Source: Akkermansiaceae bacterium
GTDB lineage: Bacteria; Verrucomicrobiota; Verrucomicrobiia; Verrucomicrobiales; Akkermansiaceae
DNA: 41,256 nucleotides
Direction: 5' to 3'
Assembly (NCBI GenBank): GCA_029253285.1
Contig: JAQWZU010000028.1
Coordinates: 1-41,256, forward strand
The notes beneath the pieces are model-generated. The model saw nothing but the letters and a program-made list of their open reading frames with translations, had not been told where the DNA came from and did not search any database. A program made the position numbers and the translations under genes. How positions within the stretch are numbered: the first letter of the stretch is position 1; each line of letters starts with the position of its first letter. Below, piece after piece: positions 7,660-15,701 of the stretch.

Positions 7660-9537
7660 CTACTCGGAGATCGCGGAGGTTTTTTTACGCTTCTCGAGCC
7701 AAATCATCAATAAGGTCACATCAGCTGGAGTGATCCCAGAAATGCGCGCGGCCTGACCCAAGGTTCTGGGACGAATGGACGAAAACCGTTGTTTGGCTTC
7801 AGCCTTCAAACCAGTCAATTGGTGATAATCAAGATCATCGGGGAGGAGGGTCGCTTCCTGCTTTTTGAAGCGCTCCACCTCTTGAAGCTGACGATTGATG
7901 TGACCCTCGTATTTAAAATCCGCTTCGAGAGTCGGCCAAAGTTCCACGTGGAACTTATTGAGAATATCTGAAGGTAAACCTTTCCAATGGTTTCCTTCCT
8001 GACGGAACCAGTGATCCAGTTTGATTCGCTCGTGAGTTGTCGCGCGAATGAATTGCCGCGCTTCTTCAAGTCCAGCAAGCTTCTCCTTAAAACGACTCCC
8101 CTGCTCCTCTCCCAACATTCCAAGATCGGCGGCCAAGGGACTGAGCCTCTCATCAGCATTATCCTGGCGAAGAAGCAACCGATACTCCGCCCGACTGGTG
8201 AACATGCGATAGGGTTCGGTGCAACCCTTGGTGACGAGATCGTCGATCATCACTCCCAGATAAGCCTGTTCACGACCGATCACGAAATCCCCCTTCCCTC
8301 CCACTTTGAGTGCGGCATTGGCACCGGCAATCAATCCCTGTCCGGCCGCCTCTTCATATCCGGAAGTCCCATTAATCTGCCCGGCGAAATACAAGCCCTC
8401 CACCCTCTTGGTCTCCAGAGTCGGGTGAAGTTGGGTCGGCGGACAGTAATCATACTCCACCGCGTAACCAGGGCGAACCATCTCACAGTTCTCCAATCCT
8501 GGGATCTCGCGGAGGAAATTCAACTGCACTTCGTATGGCAAGGAGGTCGAAACACCGTTCACGTAGTATTCAGTAGTATGGCGACCTTCAGGTTCCAAAA
8601 AGACTTGATGACGGTCTTTCTCCGCAAAGCGCACCACTTTATCTTCAATCGAGGGACAGTAACGAGGCCCCACTCCCTCAATAACGCCGGAATACATCGG
8701 TGATTGATCGAGATTATCGCGAATGACATCGTGGGTATTCGGAGTGGTCCAGGTGATCCAGCATGGAAGTTGTTCCACGTGGAACGATGAATCCGCCCAA
8801 TTATTGAGGGTGAAGATATCGTTCTTCTCCTTCCTGATCCGGTCCCCAAAATGAGTGAACAGCGGAGGAGGCGTGTCTCCTTCCTGACGTTCGCATTTTG
8901 AGAAATCAATACTCCGCCCGTTCAAACGACACGGCGTACCGGTTTTGAAGCGATCTATTTCGAACCCCAAGACTTTGAGGGATTCCGAAACAGTCGAGGT
9001 CCCATCCCCCATTCTTCCCCCCTTTTCATTCTTTAGCCCAACGTGCATAAGGCCCCGCATAAAGGTTCCAGCCGAGAGGATGACAGTCTTCGAACGAATT
9101 TCCATCTGCAGCGAAGTTTGAATCCCCTGCACCTGATCATTCTCAACAAGGATCTTGGCGACATTGCCCTGATGGAGATCAATCCCCTTCGTCCCCTCGA
9201 TGAGATGTTTCATGCGAAACTGATACGCCTTTTTGTCACACTGGGCCCTGGGAGCCCGAACCGATGGCCCCTTGGCCGCATTCAACATGCGCCACTGAAT
9301 GGCCGTTGCGTCGGTATTCATCGCCATCGCACCCCCTAACGCATCAATTTCCCGAACCATGTGACCTTTAGCCAACCCCCCAATTGCCGGGTTACAGCTC
9401 ATCTGTCCGATGGTGTCGAGATTCTGAGTCAACATCGCCACCTGAGCCCCGAGCCGGGCCGCGGCAAGAGCAGCTTCTACACCGGCGTGTCCGGCACCAA
9501 TCACAAGGACGTCGTAATCTTTAGGATAGCGATACAT
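7660..9537 (-). CDS. mnmG: tRNA uridine-5-carboxymethylaminomethyl(34) synthesis enzyme MnmG (GidA)
   Basis: A 625-residue FAD protein, the usual full length. With MnmE it builds cmnm5U at tRNA wobble position 34. Visible motifs: the FAD-binding [20 protein letters not shown] (12-31); [19 protein letters not shown]; the [17 protein letters not shown] region; and a C-terminal helical domain. No mnmE, rsmG or parAB gene lies beside it, unlike the classical origin-proximal arrangement. The coding sequence contains two near-identical CCACGTGG palindromes (residues about 251-256 and 528-533), listed separately as parS-like sites. Confidence 0.97.
   Translation of the reverse strand: MYRYPKDYDVLVIGAGHAGVEAALAAARLGAQVAMLTQNLDTIGQMSCNPAIGGLAKGHMVREIDALGGAMAMNTDATAIQWRMLNAAKGPSVRAPRAQCDKKAYQFRMKHLIEGTKGIDLHQGNVAKILVENDQVQGIQTSLQMEIRSKTVILSAGTFMRGLMHVGLKNEKGGRMGDGTSTVSESLKVLGFEIDRFKTGTPCRLNGRSIDFSKCERQEGDTPPPLFTHFGDRIRKEKNDIFTLNNWADSSFHVEQLPCWITWTTPNTHDVIRDNLDQSPMYSGVIEGVGPRYCPSIEDKVVRFAEKDRHQVFLEPEGRHTTEYYVNGVSTSLPYEVQLNFLREIPGLENCEMVRPGYAVEYDYCPPTQLHPTLETKRVEGLYFAGQINGTSGYEEAAGQGLIAGANAALKVGGKGDFVIGREQAYLGVMIDDLVTKGCTEPYRMFTSRAEYRLLLRQDNADERLSPLAADLGMLGEEQGSRFKEKLAGLEEARQFIRATTHERIKLDHWFRQEGNHWKGLPSDILNKFHVELWPTLEADFKYEGHINRQLQEVERFKKQEATLLPDDLDYHQLTGLKAEAKQRFSSIRPRTLGQAARISGITPADVTLLMIWLEKRKKTSAISE
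7940..7955. promoter_or_regulatory. parS-like centromere site 1 (within mnmG)
   Basis: AGTTCCACGTGGAACT is a perfect 16-bp palindrome. The inner 14 bp GTTCCACGTGGAAC equals the core of the bacterial ParB-binding site parS (TGTTCCACGTGGAACA in several Gram-negative species; B. subtilis uses TGTTTCACGTGAAACA). It lies inside mnmG, where the codons read FHVEL. Confidence 0.65.
8771..8786. promoter_or_regulatory. parS-like centromere site 2 (within mnmG)
   Basis: TGTTCCACGTGGAACG matches parS TGTTCCACGTGGAACA at 15 of 16 positions and is 831 bp from site 1. The mnmG codons here read FHVEQ. Two copies of the same 14-bp core in one gene are very unlikely by chance. Confidence 0.7.
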
Positions 9538-9606
9538 GGAAGAGGCGGCACCCTAGCAGCAAGCCTTTGGATGACAAGAATGGTACAGCTATCTATCCGA
9601 AGAAAT

Positions 9607-9632
9607 CCCCTAGCCTCTTCTAGAATTAGGGG
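9607..9632. repeat. Inverted repeat between mnmG and the dikinase-like gene
   Basis: CCCCTA (9607-9612) and TAGGGG (9627-9632) flank a 14-nt centre containing TTCTAGAA (9618-9625). It lies in the roughly 155-nt divergent region, 60 nt before the GTG at 9693. It could be an operator; function unknown. Confidence 0.35.
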
Positions 9633-9692
9633 TTAAAAATACAGCGGTTTTCCCCTTCCCATCATTCCTTCTTATCGCGGCCCATTCACAGC

Positions 9693-11939
9693 GTGAACAA
9701 TTTGAATTTACCGGCACTTTTACTTTTAAGCCTCCTTGGAAATTTGGACGCTCAAAAGGTGAACCAGATCCTTCCCCAGGAAAACGGAAAGAATTCCATC
9801 GCGGTTCTCCCAGATCCGAATCACTACGCCGTCCTGTATCGCTCACGGGATCTACAAAACTGGAGCCCTGTCGATTTGGTTCCACAATGGTGGGACAGCT
9901 CCGACCGGGTTCTTGATGATCCGGGACTTCCCCGCAAAAACGGATTTTACGAAGTCCGCTATCATCATCGGCTCTCACCCGGCGACCTCGATTCGGATGG
10001 GCGGGATGACCTCTCGGAGATCTCTGCAGACAACGATTATTTAGCCGCCTTCAATCCGGCCGATCCATTCGATGACGTCGACGGAGCGCTTTTTCTCAAA
10101 GATATCGAGACATACAACACGCTTGCAAAGCGCGACAATTTTCCAGGAGCGCAAAGTGTCAAGGAAGTCAAATTCCTCATTACCGATATTAAGACAAATC
10201 CACGATTGCACTTCATTAACGTCAACGAAAACTCATATCACTACGACTTCGCACGATACGTATTGGGACGATATCGAGATTATGATTTCTGGACTGGAAA
10301 CTCGGTCTTTAGCAGCCAGACCTACTTCACCAACAACCGGATCAACCTCGCTGGCTCACTCGTGTCCCATGAAAACTACGTCGCTTCAGATGGAAAACGC
10401 GGTATCTACACCATGGAATTTTGGCCCACTGATCCGGTCTCATTTGAACATATCCAAATAGCCTACGAGTTGATCAACCGGACCACTCCATTCATTGATC
10501 GTCTGGCCTACCACGCACCGAGCGAGACCCAACGAGTCATTCAGGACGCCAACCGGGAGCGCTTTAAAAACTCATTTATTGAAATCATTAAAACCGATGA
10601 TCTTTTTTCTAACATCGACTACCAACCGATGAATCAGGAAGCCTCATTTGGGCGTCTCGTTCTCGCTTCTTCAGCCACCACCCTTTCCGCGCGAGACATT
10701 GTCATCTTCGAAAATCTTCCCAATGACCTCACTCATATTGCGGGCATTATTACCGAGATCCCTCAGACTCCCCTCTCCCATATCAACCTGAAGGCAAAAC
10801 AAAACGATACCCCTAATGCATTCATCATCAATGCATCAGAAGATCCACGCATCGTGCCCTTCATTGGGGAAAACATCTTCTATCAAGTCTCCCCTGAAGG
10901 CTTCGAAATTCGTTTGGCGAGCCAGACCGAGCTCGATAATTACTTCGATTCCATCCGCCCCACTACCACCAGCTATCCTGAACGAGACCTCAGCCACACC
11001 ACCATCCGACCTTTTAATTCGATCGCCTTTTCCGACACCAATAGCTTTGGAGGGAAGACAACTAACCTCTCCGTTCTCCATGATCTAATGCCGGACAAAG
11101 CACCCTTCGGATACGGAGTCCCCTTCTATTTCTATGACGAATTCATGAAGCACAACGGCTACTATGCGGAGGCTACCGCGATGATAGCTGAGGAGGATTT
11201 TCAAAACGATCCCACCATCCGCGAACAACGGCTCAAGGACTTTCGCAAACGCATCAAAACAGAAAGCAGTTTTCCCACCTGGATGATTTCAGCACTTACC
11301 GAGCTTCAAAATTCCTTTCCACCCGAAGTGACTCCACGTCTTCGCTCGAGCGCCAATGCCGAGGACTCAGTCGATTTTAATGGAGCCGGACTCTACGATT
11401 CCTATACCCACAAAGCGGACGAAGGGCACATCATCAAGAGCGTGCGACAAGTCTACTCATCGCTTTGGAATTACCGCGCCTATGAAGAGCGCGAATTCTA
11501 TCGCATCGACCACCTGACCGCTGCAATGGGAATTACAGTGCATCCCAATTTTAAAAATGAACAAGCCAACGGAGTCGCCGTTGCGCGCAATATTTTTGAT
11601 CCGACTTGGGAAGGCTATTACGTCAACTCACAGATTGGCGAAAATCTGGTCACCAACCCGGAACTGAACTCCACCCCCGAAGAACTTCTGGCAGCAGATC
11701 TTCTTGGCGATGAACCATACGAAATTCAGTATATTCGCTTCTCGAATCAACTCCCCGCCGGAGAAACGGTTCTCACAAAAGCCCAAGTGCTGGAACTCGT
11801 CGATGCTTTGAAACAACTCAACTCCCATTTCCGCTCTCTCTATCAACCTGTCCCCTCAGACTTTGCCATGGAAGTGGAATTCAAAATTACCGAAGGAGGT
11901 AATCTAGTCATTAAGCAAGCCCGGCCCTGGGTTAATTAG
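9693..11939 (+). CDS. Exported PEP/pyruvate-binding (glucan water dikinase-like) protein
   Basis: A 748-residue protein with a GTG start and a clear signal peptide (MNNLNLPALLLLSLLGNLDA). Next comes an Asp-rich calcium-binding-type loop, GDLDSDGRDDLSE (97-109). A segment at 359-378 (TPLSHINLKAKQNDTPNAFI) resembles the phosphohistidine swivelling domain, with His363 as the likely carrier. FGGKTTNLSVL (452-462), RLRSSANAEDS (549-559), NGAGLYDSY and the C-terminal IKQARPW form the ATP-grasp domain of pyruvate-phosphate dikinase relatives. Phosphohistidine before ATP-grasp is the order of glucan water dikinases and the reverse of PpdK or PpsA. An ATP-dependent dikinase outside the cytoplasm is puzzling, so binding or structural roles are possible. 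It stands alone and is divergent from mnmG. Confidence 0.75.
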   Translation: MNNLNLPALLLLSLLGNLDAQKVNQILPQENGKNSIAVLPDPNHYAVLYRSRDLQNWSPVDLVPQWWDSSDRVLDDPGLPRKNGFYEVRYHHRLSPGDLDSDGRDDLSEISADNDYLAAFNPADPFDDVDGALFLKDIETYNTLAKRDNFPGAQSVKEVKFLITDIKTNPRLHFINVNENSYHYDFARYVLGRYRDYDFWTGNSVFSSQTYFTNNRINLAGSLVSHENYVASDGKRGIYTMEFWPTDPVSFEHIQIAYELINRTTPFIDRLAYHAPSETQRVIQDANRERFKNSFIEIIKTDDLFSNIDYQPMNQEASFGRLVLASSATTLSARDIVIFENLPNDLTHIAGIITEIPQTPLSHINLKAKQNDTPNAFIINASEDPRIVPFIGENIFYQVSPEGFEIRLASQTELDNYFDSIRPTTTSYPERDLSHTTIRPFNSIAFSDTNSFGGKTTNLSVLHDLMPDKAPFGYGVPFYFYDEFMKHNGYYAEATAMIAEEDFQNDPTIREQRLKDFRKRIKTESSFPTWMISALTELQNSFPPEVTPRLRSSANAEDSVDFNGAGLYDSYTHKADEGHIIKSVRQVYSSLWNYRAYEEREFYRIDHLTAAMGITVHPNFKNEQANGVAVARNIFDPTWEGYYVNSQIGENLVTNPELNSTPEELLAADLLGDEPYEIQYIRFSNQLPAGETVLTKAQVLELVDALKQLNSHFRSLYQPVPSDFAMEVEFKITEGGNLVIKQARPWVN

Positions 11940-11959
11940 GTCCTAGCCTAAAATATCAA

Positions 11960-11989
11960 CAGCGGCTTTCCCCGAAGGAAAAACCGCTG
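11960..11989 (-). terminator. UUCG-capped hairpin, probable terminator
   Basis: On the minus strand CAGCGGTTTTTCC and GGGAAAGCCGCTG form a 13-bp stem (two G-T wobbles) capped by a C(TTCG)G tetraloop, followed by the T-rich TTGATATTTT. It lies 66 nt past the end of the minus-strand gene at 12056 and 20 nt past the plus-strand dikinase-like gene, so it may serve both. Pairing is better in the minus-strand RNA. Confidence 0.6.
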
Positions 11990-12055
11990 CTGAGCACACA
12001 CGCAACAACAAAAGATTTGTTACACTGGGGTAACGTTAAGATAGCAAAATTTTGT

Positions 12056-12442
12056 TCAAATAGTTTGAGGGATTGTTGATCCCTCTTCAATTGATTCGAC
12101 AGCGTCTTCCTCGGCTGACGGCGAAAATGCTTCTGAAGCTTTCTCGCGAGCTTTACGGGCAGCGGCCTTTCCGGCTCCAGCCCCTTTGGCTAGACCACTT
12201 TTAACAGTCTTCGGAACTAGTTCATTAGCAAAGGATCCAGTGAAAAACGCTCCGTAAGCGATACCGTAAGCAAGATCATGAAAAGCCTCCGCAACACAAG
12301 ATTTTAAACTAGGGGCCGCTTCGCGGGCCCTCGCCGAGCCTTCGTCTTTTCCGGCCCGAAGCGCATCGCCCATCGTATTAAACTGGCGCTTTGTTTCTTC
12401 TTCGACCGGCCATTCTTCTGTGGGTGGTATTTCTGGATTCAT
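12056..12442 (-). CDS. Hypothetical protein with central Gly/Ala-rich segment
   Basis: A 128-residue protein with no signal peptide. The N-terminus is acidic (NPEIPPTEEWPVEEE). A central stretch, FHDLAYGIAYGAFFTGSF (about 54-71), is moderately hydrophobic and may touch a membrane. It is followed by a basic Ala/Gly/Lys-rich helix (KSGLAKGAGAGKAAARKARE) and an acidic tail. I do not recognise a family. Coding is supported by length, biased composition and a hairpin terminator downstream. It is divergent from the small secreted protein at 12646. Confidence 0.6.
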   Translation of the reverse strand: MNPEIPPTEEWPVEEETKRQFNTMGDALRAGKDEGSARAREAAPSLKSCVAEAFHDLAYGIAYGAFFTGSFANELVPKTVKSGLAKGAGAGKAAARKAREKASEAFSPSAEEDAVESIEEGSTIPQTI

Positions 12443-12645
12443 TGTTTTTCAGTTATGTTCTGCAGTATTGGACCACATTTTTGCGATTTCATTCATTATA
12501 ATTTTCCAGTGAATTTGGAATGCCGACCATTGCTGTTTCTAGTTCGACACACTTCTTAAAGATCTGTTGGAAATTTTCTTCGAATTCTTCTGGCTGCCGT
12601 TGCGTCACATCCACCAGCACCAGAAACCATTGAGAAAAAAAGAAG

Positions 12646-13020
12646 ATGAAGAAAATCCTGATACTCACTATCACCCTTCTGAGCGGAGGACTCGCCCAAT
12701 CTGCCGCCGCCGCACCTTGTGGCCTCCATATCGGCCATTCCTATACCTACATGAGTGGCTACCTATCCTGCGGAACTCCAATCTACACCAAACGCGTTGT
12801 CGTGGGATTCGATTGCCGAAATAATCCCATTTATCGATACTACCGGGTAAGCGGACACTCATCACATCGCTCACATCATCTGAGCCATATCCCCCATCGT
12901 TCGTATCAACACTCACGCCGGACCTATGTCACACCAAGGCATTACTCCAGCCGGAGTCACTACCGTTCGCCTGGATGCTCTTCATCTTATCGGGGAGGTT
13001 TCGCAGTAAGACGACACTAA
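12646..13020 (+). CDS. Small secreted His/Ser/Arg/Tyr-rich protein
   Basis: A 124-residue protein with a standard signal peptide (MKKILILTITLLSGGLAQSAAAA). The mature part has four Cys in its first half (C24, C46, C60, and C113 near the end) and then a run rich in His, Ser, Arg and Tyr (about 78-124). No family is recognised. The His content suggests metal or surface binding, which is speculation. It is a single-gene unit with a very strong terminator 24 nt downstream. An ORF on the opposite strand (12489-12674) overlaps its start and is not believed. Confidence 0.75.
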   Translation: MKKILILTITLLSGGLAQSAAAAPCGLHIGHSYTYMSGYLSCGTPIYTKRVVVGFDCRNNPIYRYYRVSGHSSHRSHHLSHIPHRSYQHSRRTYVTPRHYSSRSHYRSPGCSSSYRGGFAVRRH

Positions 13021-13043
13021 TTTCCCTTTTCACCCGACCAAAG

Positions 13044-13077
13044 GAGGCCTTCTTATTCCGAGAAGGCCTCTTTTTTT
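13044..13077 (+). terminator. Strong intrinsic terminator
   Basis: GAGGCCTTCT (13044-13053) and AGAAGGCCTC (13061-13070) form a perfect 10-bp stem with a 7-nt loop, followed by seven T (13071-13077). It ends the small secreted-protein gene. Confidence 0.93.
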
Positions 13078-13129
13078 ACACGACAAAACCACAAAACCCA
13101 GTCTATTGGTGCGAGCACCTTTTTCTCTC

Positions 13130-14146
13130 ATGCACCGATTGATTATTTCTCTCTTTCTGTCCCTTGGGTTTTCGATGGCTTCTGTTCAAGCCTCACTGAC
13201 AACCAATGAAATCCTCACACGCCTACAAAACTGCATTGAAGAAAATCGTTCCACCGCGGAAATAGAAGAAGGCCTTATCGATCTCAGCAATAAAGAACTC
13301 TCTCTCCTCCTAAGAGAATACGACGCAACCTGGCCTAAACTCCGGGATGCTTATTACAAATCGTTTCAAACACATGCTCAAAGCCTCTATTCCGGCGATG
13401 CAAAATTGACCCGAAAACGCTCTATCAAAAATCACCGCGAACAATTCATAAGCGTCTACGTGCTCGGCGAGGGGGCGATGAAAAACAAACTTAGCTCGAT
13501 CAGCATGCCTGCGCTTCAAGAACTTCGCAAGTTATTGATGCCCAAAGCACAAGAGACACTCGCAACAGCTCCGGACCAACTCAAATCAAGACGAAAAATT
13601 GTCCACCTCCTTGCAAATTTTAGAGATGCGATTGTCGATGCCATTGTCATTCCGGACCAAGTAGAATCACTGGTTGCTGTCCTCGAGTTTGAAAAACAAA
13701 CGGTCTCGGCACTGAGTGATCTGCCGCAAGATGGGTTGAGAACGATCAAGAAAAATGACGAGATTGCTCTTAAATCCCAGATCCCGAAAAAAGAACGTGA
13801 AGGAATTCGTGAAGTCAACGAATGGCGTTTGCTCCTCGGACTGAATGCTCTCGATTTGGATCCAAAATTATGTGAGGCCAGCCGAGGTCATTCCGAGGAC
13901 ATGAACAAACACAAGTTCTTCGCACATGAATCTCCCATCGACGGCAAAGAAACCCCTTGGAAACGAGCTGCAGAAGCTGGAACAAAAGCCACCGGAGAAA
14001 ATATCTATATGGGATCCCAAGTCCCGGCTTCTGCCAACAAAGGATGGTTTTTTTCTCCAGGTCATCACAAAAACATGTTCAAAAATAGCCACATCCGAAT
14101 TGGTCTCGGGCAATACAATCGATACTGGACCCAGATGTTTGGTTAG
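13130..14146 (+). CDS. Exported CAP-domain (SCP/PR-1-like) protein
   Basis: A 338-residue protein. The ATG at 13130 is chosen because MHRLIISLFLSLGFSMASVQA is a signal peptide; a TTG eight codons upstream is an alternative. Residues about 25-220 are helical with no family I recognise. The C-terminal third is a CAP domain: VNEWRLLLGLNALDLDPKLCEASRGHSEDMN, then FFAHESPIDGKETPWKRA, GENIYMG and GWFFSPGHHKNMF. Both conserved His (HSEDM and PGHHKNM) and the Glu residues of the CAP cleft are present. Bacterial CAP proteins are secreted and often bind lipids or cell-wall material. The gene converges with ribD with a 4-nt gap. Confidence 0.85.
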   Translation: MHRLIISLFLSLGFSMASVQASLTTNEILTRLQNCIEENRSTAEIEEGLIDLSNKELSLLLREYDATWPKLRDAYYKSFQTHAQSLYSGDAKLTRKRSIKNHREQFISVYVLGEGAMKNKLSSISMPALQELRKLLMPKAQETLATAPDQLKSRRKIVHLLANFRDAIVDAIVIPDQVESLVAVLEFEKQTVSALSDLPQDGLRTIKKNDEIALKSQIPKKEREGIREVNEWRLLLGLNALDLDPKLCEASRGHSEDMNKHKFFAHESPIDGKETPWKRAAEAGTKATGENIYMGSQVPASANKGWFFSPGHHKNMFKNSHIRIGLGQYNRYWTQMFG

Positions 14147-14150
14147 AAGA

Positions 14151-15215
14151 TTATCTCTCCAATTTTTTCCGCGATTCTGTCGACACCAATCCTCGCAGAC
14201 AAAGATCGTTTCCAATTTGCTCAACCGAGGGATTTTCCAATCCCCAACGGTCCTCCAACCCGGAGATACCTTCTCCTCCAGTCGCACAATGCAAGCCCCC
14301 GGTCACCATGGGTGCATAGAAAATCATGAATTCATCAATGAGATTCGAATCAAGAAACGCCCCCATCAAGCTCCCTCCACATTCCAACATGACGGTATTA
14401 ACACCCTCATTTTCAGAAAGTTGACTTAGAACCTCTCGTAATTTGATATTTTCAAAAACACGTGTTCGATTTTTATACTCGTCGTTAAAAAGCTTCCACT
14501 GGGATTGATCTAGGCCGCATTTCGTTAAGACCACGCGGAGCGGTTGTTCTTTTTCCTCTGATATTTGAGGACTTCGAATTGTGAGCGAAGGATTATCCCG
14601 GCGCACTGTTTCTCCGGAGGTTACAATAGCATCCACTTCACCACGTAATAAATGGACCCTTTCCCTCGACAGTTCATTGCTTAACCACTGCCCTTCTTCA
14701 TTTGGTCTCGATATTTTTCCATCCAAACTCATCGCCGTTTTTGCAATGACCCAAGGGCGACCCCTTGTCTGCACTGAAATGAATCCTCTAATTTGATGGC
14801 GACATTCCTCTTCGCAAATCCCGCGTTCCACCTCAATACCCGCCGCATTCAATATTCCATCCGCCCTTCCGGCATGAAAAGGGTTGGGATCTTTGAGACC
14901 ATAAACGACTCTGGAAATTCCGGCTTCGATGATGGCATCTGTGCATGCACCGCTCCGCCCCTGGGTGCTACAAGGTTCCAGAGTTACATAAATTGTCGCA
15001 CCTTTTGCCCCATCTGGTTCCAAAGTGCTCAAAGCATCTCGCTCCGCATGATTTCCACCTACTTGGCGAGTCCTCCCTCTCGCAATCACTATCTCATCTT
15101 TCACGATGACTGCTCCCACTGCAGGATTCGGAGAAGTTAGGCCGGTGCTCCGCTGTGCTTCTTCCAAAGCCAAACGCATCCAATAATTATTTTCCGAAAT
15201 GTTCATCATCAACAA
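14151..15215 (-). CDS. ribD: Bifunctional riboflavin biosynthesis deaminase/reductase RibD
   Basis: A 354-residue enzyme for two riboflavin steps: deamination of the pyrimidine from GTP, then NADPH reduction of the ribose. Deaminase domain, residues 11-150: TSPNPAVGAVIV, the zinc His and catalytic Glu in NHAERDAL (56-58), and zinc Cys at 82 and 91 in PCSTQGRSGAC. This differs from the usual PC-x-H-x-G-R-T-P-P-C wording but keeps both Cys. Reductase domain, about 155-354: RPWVIAKTAMSLDGKIS, SGETVRRDNPSLT and LECGGSLMGAFL. I see no FMN riboswitch upstream and no other rib genes nearby. Confidence 0.93.
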   Translation of the reverse strand: MLMMNISENNYWMRLALEEAQRSTGLTSPNPAVGAVIVKDEIVIARGRTRQVGGNHAERDALSTLEPDGAKGATIYVTLEPCSTQGRSGACTDAIIEAGISRVVYGLKDPNPFHAGRADGILNAAGIEVERGICEEECRHQIRGFISVQTRGRPWVIAKTAMSLDGKISRPNEEGQWLSNELSRERVHLLRGEVDAIVTSGETVRRDNPSLTIRSPQISEEKEQPLRVVLTKCGLDQSQWKLFNDEYKNRTRVFENIKLREVLSQLSENEGVNTVMLECGGSLMGAFLDSNLIDEFMIFYAPMVTGGLHCATGGEGISGLEDRWGLENPSVEQIGNDLCLRGLVSTESRKKLER

Positions 15216-15472
15216 TCGTTAAAGACACTCAACAAGTTTGTGAATAAGGCGTTGGTAATCGGGATTAACTTACCCTCTTCCCAAAAACCCTTCATTCTTT
15301 AATCCCTTTTAGCATACTCATTCGCGACTTATTCTACCGGTGGAACACTGATCATGGCGGGGTGGAACTCCGTTTTGTATGACTTGTTCGCAGTAAGAAG
15401 AAGAAGAAGAAAATAAATTAATTCCATTCAATCCCCGTACTAGCGGGGAACAACTTATCCTTTATAGCCACT
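15216..15472. other. Non-coding stretch with AAG microsatellite
   Basis: This is the region between ribD and the small lipoprotein gene. It holds an (AAG)5 run (15395-15409) extending into an A-rich tract, and the presumed ribD promoter. No ORF with coding character is seen on either strand. Confidence 0.5.
15432..15449 (-). terminator. Hairpin after the small lipoprotein gene
   Basis: TCCCCG (15432-15437) and CGGGGA (15444-15449) form a 6-bp stem with a 6-nt loop. On the minus strand a loosely T-rich tract follows. It lies 24 nt past the stop of the 15473-15631 gene. Confidence 0.5.
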
Positions 15473-15631
15473 TCACTCACTCTCATCATCATTAGAACCA
15501 GGGGTAACCGCATCGACTCCCGAACCAAAATCCTGTTTGCCGCCGGACAGGTCATATATTGTATTCGTCACCACAGCGCACGAAGAACAAAGAAGAGACA
15601 AAAAAATAGCAAAAAGGGAAAGAATCCTCAT
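15473..15631 (-). CDS. Short lipoprotein, 52 residues
   Basis: This minus-strand ATG ORF encodes MRILSLFAIFLSLLCSSC followed by a 34-residue polar tail ending NDDESE. The N-terminus is a compact lipoprotein signal with Cys18 as the likely lipidated residue (lipobox S-S-C after a hydrophobic run). The tail is Gly/Asp/Ser-rich with no domain. It is divergent from the PQQ-like gene (70 nt between starts) and followed by a hairpin. A second lipoprotein of almost the same size and layout lies on the other side of the PQQ-like gene. Confidence 0.65.
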   Translation of the reverse strand: MRILSLFAIFLSLLCSSCAVVTNTIYDLSGGKQDFGSGVDAVTPGSNDDESE

Positions 15632-15701
15632 TGAAGGAGACTATGAAAAGAATCTCGAAAAGGAATAGAATAGTTCCATCAATTTAATCAATCTTAACTA
15701 C

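Noticed and set aside
7034-9692. Replication origin near the parS-like sites
   Set aside because: No cluster of DnaA boxes, no AT-rich unwinding region and no dnaA, dnaN or parAB gene were seen.
12055-12071. GTTCAAATAGTTTGAG resembling the GTTCA-N8-TGAAC palindrome
   Set aside because: The spacing is one base short and the right half is incomplete; it lies at the end of a coding sequence.
12489-12674. 61-codon minus-strand ORF with hydrophobic start
   Set aside because: It overlaps the start of the clearly real secreted protein at 12646 and shows no family features beyond an AT-rich antisense reading.
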